Assembly: GCA_030280995.1 (NCBI GenBank)
Contig: JASXTE010000005.1
Location: 33,059,501-33,123,500, forward strand
DNA length: 64,000 nt
Reading direction: 5' to 3'
Origin: Hemileia vastatrix
Lineage: Eukaryota; Basidiomycota; Pucciniomycetes; Pucciniales; Zaghouaniaceae
The notes under the pieces were generated by a model. It did not search any database. It was not told where the DNA came from and saw nothing but the letters and a program-made list of their open reading frames with translations. This document shows positions 56,550 to 64,000 of the stretch, piece by piece. Positions within the stretch are counted from its first letter, which is position 1. The number at the start of each line of letters is the position of its first letter. The translations under genes and the position numbers were made by a program.

Positions 56550-58119
56550 ATGGCTGGATCCCCTGATTTTGACCCATCTACTCTTCCTTGCTTCACTGCT
56601 CCCAAGGACTATGCCTTCAAACAGTTTATCCACATGTTCAGACATTTCACATTCACTCTTCCAATTCCTGAAGCCAAATTCAACAACAGGGCTTGTGATT
56701 CTTGCTACTCCAAAAAGAAGAAATGTGACAGAGAATCCAACTACCCTATTCCTCCTCCTTCACCTTCTCATAAATACCTCTCCAGATCCCCTACCACATC
56801 CCCAGAGCTTGTTCCAGCCTCTTCATCTTTATCCTCAGCACTATCCAGAAGAACAGGAAACTCAGTTTCCAGAACTTTCCCAAAAAGGCCTGCGTTAACT
56901 TCCCAAGAAACAGCTTTTATCTCTGCTAAATTAGCTCCAAATGCTTCCAAATCAGCTTATAGGCTTCTAGACCGCGTCTAGGAGGCCCAGCCAACATCGG
57001 GCGGCTCGCCCGCCTCACTAGACAGTGAAAATAAGGCTCAAAACCTCCAAAACCAACCAGAGAACAGCCGAATTCCTCCAATCAACGAAAACAACTCCAC
57101 GCAGCAACCTCCCACTGCTCCCAGAGCAATGCAGCCAACCTTTCCAAGGTCCAAAAACTCCAAAATTTCCCAAACTTCTAGGAGACCTGCCAGAAGACAC
57201 CAGGAAGACACCAGAGCACCCAACACTGAACCAAAGCAACAACTTTGCCCCCAGTTAAGGCAAAAAAACTACACCTCTCCTCTGTCAGCCATCTATTCTT
57301 CTGACAGTTCCATTCCTTCAAGAGCTCCATCCAGAAGAGATCAATCTGCTTCCAAATCACCCTTTCCTGCTCCATCTTATAAAAACTCTGGTACTCCATC
57401 ACCAGCACCTCATCCAACTGAATCAAGCAGAAATATTAACAACAGCAACAGCAGACCTGCTGCTCCAACTAGTCCCCAGGAACATCAGCCTCCTAGTTCA
57501 CCTTCTCAAAAACTTTCAGAGGAAGACCAAGAGAATCCATATCTTTCCCTGATTGATCCACCTACTATCACCATTCCCAAATCTTCAGAAGTCCAAATTC
57601 CAGACGCTTACAAATTTGATGAGCTTCCAATATGTAAGTACCACATTAATTCATCCGATTTCTTCAACAAAAAATAATTACTGATCCAATTCTTCTTGTC
57701 TAGTTAGCACCTTTCCTCCTGAATCTACTATTGCAGTCAGCCAACCTCTAGAGCCTTCTTTGACCCTGGATTATGGAGACATGAAACAACACCTCAGAAT
57801 TATGTGTTCAAACATGCTGAAAGCCTTTGCCCTTCATGGACCTTTAAATGACTTTGAGAAAACCTTGAGGAAACAACTATTGGAAGACCACTGGAAGATT
57901 TCTAGGATCATTAAGCACACCTTCAAACAATCCATTCCTGCCTCATCTTCTTCCTCTTCTGAAATTCCATCCAAACCCATTCCTGCCCATTATAATCCAT
58001 ATAATCTCTCCAGCAGGATGCACTTCAAAGAACACAGTGCTTCCCACAACCCCAACAAAAAACAAAAACGACATCATAATCTAGACCAGCCTCTAGAAAC
58101 TTCATCATCCAGACAATGA
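56550..58119 (+). pseudogene. Antisense gene S2, E2 copy: Ser/Pro-rich protein, nearly intact
   Basis: Opposite strand to E2 pol. Starts MAGSPDFDPSTLPCF; the frame is open to 57633 except for one TAG at 56979-56981, and joins 57704-58119 through a 70-nt intron (57634-57703, GTAAGT...TCTAG). The cysteine cluster keeps its second half, RACDSCYSKKKKC, but the four N-terminal cysteines of the E1 copy are all Phe (FKQFIHMFRHF). The middle is low-complexity (Ser/Pro/Asn/Gln), with RPARRHQEDTRAPN conserved between copies. The C-terminal domain contains DMKQHLRIMCSNMLKAF and DFEKTLRKQLLEDHWKISR, helical and well conserved in E1 and E4, then HYNPYNL and a basic tail. Total about 500 codons. The conserved C-terminal domain suggests a protein-protein or capsid-like role; function unknown. 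Confidence 0.75.
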
Positions 58120-58986
58120 GCTCCAGCAAAAAGATTAAAAACATAATAATAAATAAATAATAAAAAAAATTAATGACTATAAATTCTATTTTTTTTTTGA
58201 ATCACTCTACAAACATACTAAAATTCAAAATTGATAAATAAAATAAAAAATAAATGAAATAAAATAAAAGATAAAAAATAAAAAATAACACAAATGGTAT
58301 CCCCCAGTCAATTGATGAGCTGATCCCCTGATACCTTGCCCACATCCAAGTGCACCTTGATGTGAATACACCTTAAATAATTTAAATTATTTGAAATAAG
58401 AAACAGAAATTAAGGGTAATAATGAGAATAATAAAATAAAATAAATAAAAATAAAATAAATAAAAAAATAAAAAATAACATTAATGATAATAAAAATAAA
58501 AAATAAAATAAAATAAAATGATAAAAGAGCATTGCCCAGCCAATTGATGAGCCTTTCCCCACCAATGCTTGCCCACATCCAGGTGACCCTGATGTGGTAA
58601 CACCCTATATTTTTGAATTTTTAATTTTAACAACTCTCATAAAAAAATTAAAAGAAAAAAAAGAGAAAAAAAGAAAATAATCTGAAACTACTATTTAGCA
58701 AAATCATAACTAAAAAATAAAAGAAAGTCCAGCTCCATGAATGGTCCAGATTAAGAGAAGGTTCAGTAAGATAAAGTCTAGTCAATAGAAATGATCACTG
58801 GGTGGGCTCCCTCCAATAAGTAAAAATGATGGGAGACCACCAGTGATCCACCACCAGCCCAAAAAAACGAAAGATAAAGAAGCCAGTCCCAAACTAGTTT
58901 AAATTCATAGTGGACTTGAAACCTGAATGATAAAAAACAGAACTAGAATTCAACTAGGAAAAACAAAAGACTTGAGACAGACATTC

Positions 58987-59029
58987 TGGGGTAACTGTTC
59001 TACAGAGCAGCCAGCTCATCAGTTACCCC
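58987..59029 (-). repeat. Stem-loop GGGGTAACTG...CAGTTACCCC, E2
   Basis: Perfect 10-bp stem; the loop contains GAGC...GCTC pairing. Confidence 0.85.
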
Positions 59030-59246
59030 CACACTTGCCAAAATAAAATCTAGAAGCCCCCCCTGGGTACCTTCTAACAAAAACACAACATCCAACACAT
59101 TAAGCCAAAACCAATAAGAGTGAAGAGTCCAGCACTTGAAAACCAAAGGAAATTCCAGTTTAAAGTCATAGAGGACTTAAACCTGTGAAAAGAAACCAAT
59201 ACTAGGGTTCAACCAAATTAAGAGAAAGGGTTGGAAACAGACAATC

Positions 59247-59289
59247 TGGGGTAACTGTTCTACAGAGCAGCCAGCCCATCAGTTACCCC
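59247..59289 (-). repeat. Stem-loop GGGGTAACTG...CAGTTACCCC, E2
   Basis: Perfect 10-bp stem, about 260 bp from the previous one. Confidence 0.85.
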
Positions 59290-59426
59290 TACACTTGCCA
59301 AGATCAAATCTAGAAGCCCCACCCATGGGTACCTTGTAACAAAACGTTTGCAACACAAAATTTGCTTTGCAAAACCAAAAATTCCAAAATTTAAAGAGCT
59401 TTCCAAAGTTTATCCTCATCGCGGTG

Positions 59427-62400
59427 TCAATCTTCTTCATGTCTAATGCCTCTGGGATAAAACCTCTTCACCTGATCTGCAGCCACAGTCTTTTTTAAGA
59501 CTGCACCATCCAACTCTTCCAAAACATAAGAATCTCCAGACGCCTGAGATCTGACCCTGTAAGGTCCATTCCATCTGTCAGCAAACATTTTTTCCCACTG
59601 ACTCTCCAAACTTCTATTATACACCAAAACCAAACAACCAGGTTTCAAGGGATTCCTGAGTCTATGAGCCAACTTCTTGTCCCAGTATCTGACTTATTGA
59701 TTCCTAATCTTAATCATTCTTGAGTATGCCTTCTCTTGACATTCCTCTCTACATTCCAACTGTTACATCCTGGCACAGAGCAATTCTTCTGTTGAGTGCA
59801 CATTATCCCAATGATTCCAAGATAAGAGACAGCTTCCAAGTCCACTGGTAGAACAGCTTTCTTACCAAACATTAAATCATAAGGAGAATAGCCAGTTGTC
59901 CTCTTTACAGTGACCCTATCAGCAAATAACACCAAGGGTAAATAATGCCTCCACTTTTCAGCACTATTCCCACACATCTTTACCAAAGCATTCTTGATAG
60001 CTTGATGGCCTCTTTCAACCATGCCTTCAGCTTCAAGATAAAAAGGTGTATCCACTCTAAATTTAGAACAAACACTAGCCACAGCTTCTTTAAATTTGGC
60101 ACCAAACTCTGGCCTGCCATCAACAGTCACCAACTTCATCAACCCATACCTATAAATCCACTCTTTCTTCAAAAACTCTGCCACATTCTTGGCAGTCAAA
60201 TTAACCAGAGGCACTGCCTCAACCCAACCAGACAAATCATCCCTGGCAACAATTAAGTATTTATACCTGCCCTCTTTAATATGGACAGCATCCAGACTGA
60301 CTCTTCCAAAACCAGTTGATTCACCAATAGCAAGGCCAAGCTCTTTAGGTTTCAAGTGACTTCTTCTTTGACATTCTTCACAAGATTGAACCCAACCCTG
60401 CACAGCCAACTTCATACCTGGCCACCAAAATCTGTCAGCTACTCTTCTATAAGTCTCCCCAAAGCCTCTATGACCAAGGTCTTCATGCAAAGACTTCAAC
60501 ACAACTTCTTGACCCTTCTCCTGAGTCACCACAACTTGAGGATTAGGATGCCTTCTCCTCATCAACCTTCTTCCTGACACATAAAATCCAGGACTCTTCT
60601 TCTTGATTGCCAACCAATTATCATCATCACAACTATCTGGCCTCTCCAAGGTCAACAGATATTCCACTATAATAAAATTAAACCCAGACTGAACCCAGGT
60701 CTAATCTTCAAAATCCAACAAAACAACATCCAAGGGTACAACTCAGTCATCAAAATCACCAGTGTGAACATGAGCCAATTGACCAGACCAACCAGGATAA
60801 CAATCCTTAAATTTTGGTACATCCTTCTCTTTCCACTGAATCTTGTGAGAATCCAGTTCACTAACAAAAACACCATTTTACAAATTTGAGCAGTCCCAAA
60901 CAAGAACTCCATCTTCAACAACAAAAACATCCTGATCACCAGAATCATGATCAGAAACAGGCAGTTTAGCCTCTTGGGGGAGGTAAGAAAAATCTTGATC
61001 ACCCTTTGTGCTGGCCCTAACCACTGGAACATCTTAATTAAACTCTTCAGCCTCAGAATCATCATCTGTAGGTGGCCTCCTTGATAATTCATCAGGCATT
61101 GTAAAAGTTTTGCCTAGTTTGTGTACCAAGTCAAAATAAAAATGCTGAATAAATTCCACCCACCTAGTCATTGGAGCATTTGGAAGACTAGGTTGATCAT
61201 CTGAACCAAAGATTTTGCATCCACCTGCAACTCAAAATGCTGCCCCCACAAAACTATCTGTATCTTCTTTAACATTTTTGCTACACCACACAATTCCAAC
61301 ATAGGTTGAGAATACCTAGATTCCACCTTATTAAAAACCACAGACTCGTATCTTACTGGCCCGACACTCCCAGTTTTATCTTCCTGAGACAAAACAGCAC
61401 CAGCAGCAATATAGCTTGAGTCCACTTCCAAATAAATTTTTCCAGCATAAACACCATAATCCAACTTATGAAGAACAACATCTTCCCCAACAACCTTTTT
61501 CAACTTCTAAAAAGCCTCTTCACACTCTTCAGTCTATTCCCACTCTGCATCTTTCCTGGTCAACCTCCTTAAAGGTGAAGCCAACAAAGAAAAATCCTTA
61601 ATAAAAATCCTGACATATACACACACACCCAAAAATCCCCTGACTTCAGTAGTATTTTTAGGCCTTGGCCATGACTGAATTTTATTAATCTTTTTCTTTG
61701 CCATAATCCTTCCCTCTTTACATACCACATGACCCAGAATTTCCAAAGCAGGAACACAAAAACAGAATTTTGACCCTGAAATGGTAAAACCAGCCTCTTC
61801 AATCCTAAACAACACTCTCTCTACAGTTATTGCATATTCCCAAACAAACCTCCTTATGCCCGGGTTCTCCACTAACACATCATTACCATAATCAGTAGAT
61901 GGTCCTTTAATTCCACCATCATCAATAAAAATACCAGCATGAGTAGGAACCTCATCCTGCAAAATCCAAGCCATATGCGCTTGATATACTGCCACTGAAT
62001 TAGTTGCTCCTTGAGGCAACCTAGTGAGCTGAAATCTTCCCAAAGAGTCTCAAAAGTTGTGAGAGGCCTTGAATCCGTATGAAGTTCCCACTCATTATAA
62101 CCACCCATAATATCACCCAAATCATAACACACCCTTCCAGAAAAAGATTCAACAAAATCCTCTGCACTTGGTGGCATACCAGCGTCCTTGATAGTGACTC
62201 TATTCAAGGCTCTAAGATCATGAACCACCCTCAACTTTTCATTCTGCTTCTTTACACAGAAAACCGGACTTGAGTATCTGGATGTCGATTGTTTGTATAA
62301 CCCTGTCCTGACTCTTTCCCTAACAAACTCCACAAAATCCTCTCTGATAGAAGCTGGAATTGGAATAGCTTTTATTTTCCAAGGTTCATGACAAACCAGA

Positions 62401-62578
62401 GGAATCAAGTAAGGTTCCCCATAAGAGTGCTTCAACACACCCCTTTCCTCCTCAACAAAAGCCACAGCTTTTTCCCTTAGCACAATAACGTGCAACAACA
62501 ACTTCTTTTCTTCTTCAGAAAACCACCCATCAGGACCAAAATTAACAACTTTCAACCTTTCCACAGTCACCCTAGCCG
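59427..62578 (-). pseudogene. E2 pol: RT, RNase H, integrase
   Basis: Best-preserved pol in the window, with a handful of stops and frameshifts. RT: VVHDLRALNRVTIKDAGMP, LTRLPQGATNS and the catalytic FIDDGG (about 61915-61932). A one-base deletion near 62045 shifts the frame inside RT. RNase H: YLEVDSSYIAAGAVLSQ (about 61400). Integrase (minus strand from 60667): zinc-binding H61, H66, C96, C99 (counted in that frame), catalytic D126 (SLDAVHI), D183 (VTVDGRPE) and E218 (GMVERGHQ), then the C-terminal RSQASGDSYVLEEL segment ending at 59427 with HEED and a stop. No chromodomain. Further breaks lie near 61500, 61180, 60690 and 59770. Confidence 0.9.
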
Positions 62579-63856
62579 TTGTGGTACGCGCCTCGCAGGA
62601 AGTGTAAATTTAGACCAATCAACACGCGTAGTCCAGGAAGAATAAAGGGGAGTTGGCGCAGCAGGAAGGGTAAAAATATAATATGTATTTGTGTGCTTAA
62701 AAGAACAAAGGAAATGGAGGCGCGGAAAGGATTAAGGGTCTGTGCGCTCGGATATTGCATCAAGATGTGCCGCACAATAGGGAATTGTGTGTTATCAACT
62801 AAGGACTATTACGCGCTAAACAAATATGGATTTGGGCTTTCCAAAAAAAAAAAAAAAGAATATGTGTTACGCATTAAGGAAAAAGTCATGGATTAAGGAC
62901 GACTCAAGTGCATAGTATGCTGTACCGCGGCCAGTTGGGAAACTTACTGAGACAAGTAATGAAGAAGGCTAACTAGTTAAGCAAGCTGTCGGAACTTTGA
63001 ACTTAGTATTAAAGCAAAGAGAGCGGGGACTCAATCATAAAACTACCCAAGAGTTAAGGCAACTAGACACAGCATTAGGATAAGTCAAACCTGGAACTAG
63101 CGCTGAAACAAAACAAAGGTATAGTTAAAAGTGCATATGTTGAGTATCAGTGAAACAAGTTAATACTAGTGTTAGTAATTATAGGGTATGATTTAGGCTC
63201 TGTAGTTGTTACAAGAAGTGTATATAGCTTACTAATAGATTAGTTATTGTTTTACTAATACAGCGCTAGAGCTAGCGTTGAAGATCCACTAGGGAACTGT
63301 GTCTTGAGTACCGTAAAAATATAAAAAGACGACTATTTGATAGAGTCTGGGGGAGTCATATACATATAAGATAGATATATATACACATATATAGTCTTTT
63401 AAGGAAGAGATTAATATATACAAAAATAGAGTAGTAAATTAGAGATTTTTCTGAATCCTTTAATTCGTGCGTCTGTGTGTGTATTTCAAAAAGCATAGTG
63501 AAAGAAGCGAAACATAGAGAGGTTATATAGATTCCGTAGGATTGATTATTACTAGAGTCATTTTATTGCTATAGCAAGGCATATTCAAAGAGAGCGCTTC
63601 AAGAGGGAGTAGCTGTGGATATTAGCGCTTGTTAAGAATAGAAAAATCCAGATAGTAATACTTGCTCTTTTTTTTTCTGTTCTCGAAAAAAACCCATCTC
63701 TCGACTCATAACTTTTTCTAATCAAAATATTAGTGTTACACATTATTGCGCTGTCTTTAAAAATAAGAGTGACAGGGGCTTCTTTTTAGAAATTGAAAAG
63801 AAGAACCAACCCATTTCGCATTGTGTCTACTGCTTAGTACTTTAGAACAGTCTACA
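62579..63856. mobile_element. 1278-bp foreign insertion in E2 pol, possibly a solo LTR
   Basis: E2 coding sequence stops at CCCTAGCCG and resumes at CCGCCTCTAC; joining at the shared CCG restores the frame expected from E1. Composition differs from the surroundings: more CG dinucleotides and few long A/T runs on the left. Ends read TTGTGGTACG...GTCTACA; a TG...CA reading would fit an LTR, but the target duplication appears to be only CCG (3 bp). No long terminal inverted repeats and no credible ORF (a frame at 62579-62896 is Lys/Arg-rich without similarity). Type uncertain. Confidence 0.6.
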
Positions 63857-64000
63857 CCGCCTCTACAAATTCTGCAGGATTCTTCACCAAAGGAGTACAG
63901 TATGGATCTCTTGACAAAGGAGGTCTTTTCAAGGGCGGATTCAAACCCACAGGCATAGGCTCATTGACAGGCCTAATCTTCTGCGCTACCTTATTAAAAT
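63857..64000 (-). pseudogene. E2 protease-RT linker
   Basis: Minus-strand frame with RPVNEPMPVGLNPPLKRPP and YCTPLVKNPAEFVEA, matching E1 at 20997-21115. Cut at the left by the insertion and at the right by the window edge. Confidence 0.8.

Larger units (their letters stand above)
58120..59426 (-). other. E2 non-coding region between pol and antisense genes
   Basis: Mirror of E1 24303-25627: AT-rich simple repeats (58140-58290 and 58380-58520), CCAGTCAATTGATGAGCTG block (58306) and GCCAATTGATGAGCC block (58540), GGGCTCCCTCC block (58804), and two stem-loops at 58987-59029 and 59247-59289 in units of about 260 bp. Confidence 0.75.
54096..64000 (-). mobile_element. E2: Ty3/gypsy retrotransposon on the minus strand, runs off the window
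   Basis: Minus-strand order from the right edge: protease-RT linker (64000-63857), a 1278-bp insertion, RT-RH-IN, structured non-coding DNA, antisense genes S2 and S1 (plus strand), polypurine tract, 3' LTR. Same architecture as E1, with fewer lesions in pol. Its 5' LTR and gag lie outside the window. Confidence 0.85.

Noticed and set aside
62579..62896. 105-codon Lys/Arg-rich ORF in the foreign insertion
   Set aside because: Depends on an A-rich run, no recognisable motif and no second copy to support it.
1..64000. tRNA or rRNA genes
   Set aside because: Scanned by eye for tRNA A/B boxes with cloverleaf arms and for rRNA-like sequence; none convincing. A tRNA-scan program would be decisive.

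Overview
The window looks like nuclear DNA of a filamentous fungus with a very AT-rich, repeat-swollen genome. A rust fungus (Pucciniales, Basidiomycota) is the best guess. The reasons are short GT-AG introns (51-118 nt), a Tet-like 2OG-Fe(II) oxygenase relic, PIF/Harbinger-like transposases with DDE motifs, and layers of nested Ty3/gypsy retrotransposons. The species is an inference; no rRNA, tRNA or single-copy marker gene was found to fix it.

Layout. 1-4643 is AT-rich DNA with no recognisable gene. 4644-7836 is a PIF/Harbinger-like DNA transposon with 32-bp terminal inverted repeats, a decayed spliced transposase and internal tandem repeats. 7918-8670 is a run of 13 short hairpins with different stem sequences. 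9715-11623 is a broken Tet-like dioxygenase gene. 12423-14852 (minus) is a well-preserved five-exon gene of unknown function. 15886-17823 is an array of about 20 near-identical 22-bp palindromes with quantised spacing.

From 18162 rightwards almost everything is LTR retrotransposon. E1 (18162-29540, plus) lacks its 5' end. It is followed by the 3' half of a diverged relative E3 (29541-34954, plus), a pol fragment E5 (34955-35595), and E4 (35596-49261, plus). E4 keeps both LTRs, a primer-binding site and a Gag-like ORF but has no pol; its 3' LTR is split by a 4.6-kb TIR element (44160-48782). After further LTR and integrase debris (49262-50648), unassigned AT-rich DNA and a second Harbinger-like relic (53605-54090, minus) comes E2 (54096 to beyond 64000, minus). 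E2 has the best-preserved pol and is itself interrupted by a foreign 1.28-kb insertion.

The most interesting system is in the retroelements. Between pol and the 3' LTR each carries two genes on the strand opposite to gag-pol. One encodes a small protein with a CX2CX6CX12CX2CX6C signature, like a fungal Zn(II)2Cys6 cluster. The other encodes a larger Ser/Pro-rich protein with a related cysteine pattern near its start. Both contain spliceable introns at conserved positions. Four diverged copies (E1, E3, E4, E2) keep this layout, together with a structured GGGGTAACTG...CAGTTACCCC hairpin and a short motif (CCAAGACTATAAACTGAG type) repeated many times around it. A plausible but unproven reading is an element-encoded regulator acting on repeated cis-sites.
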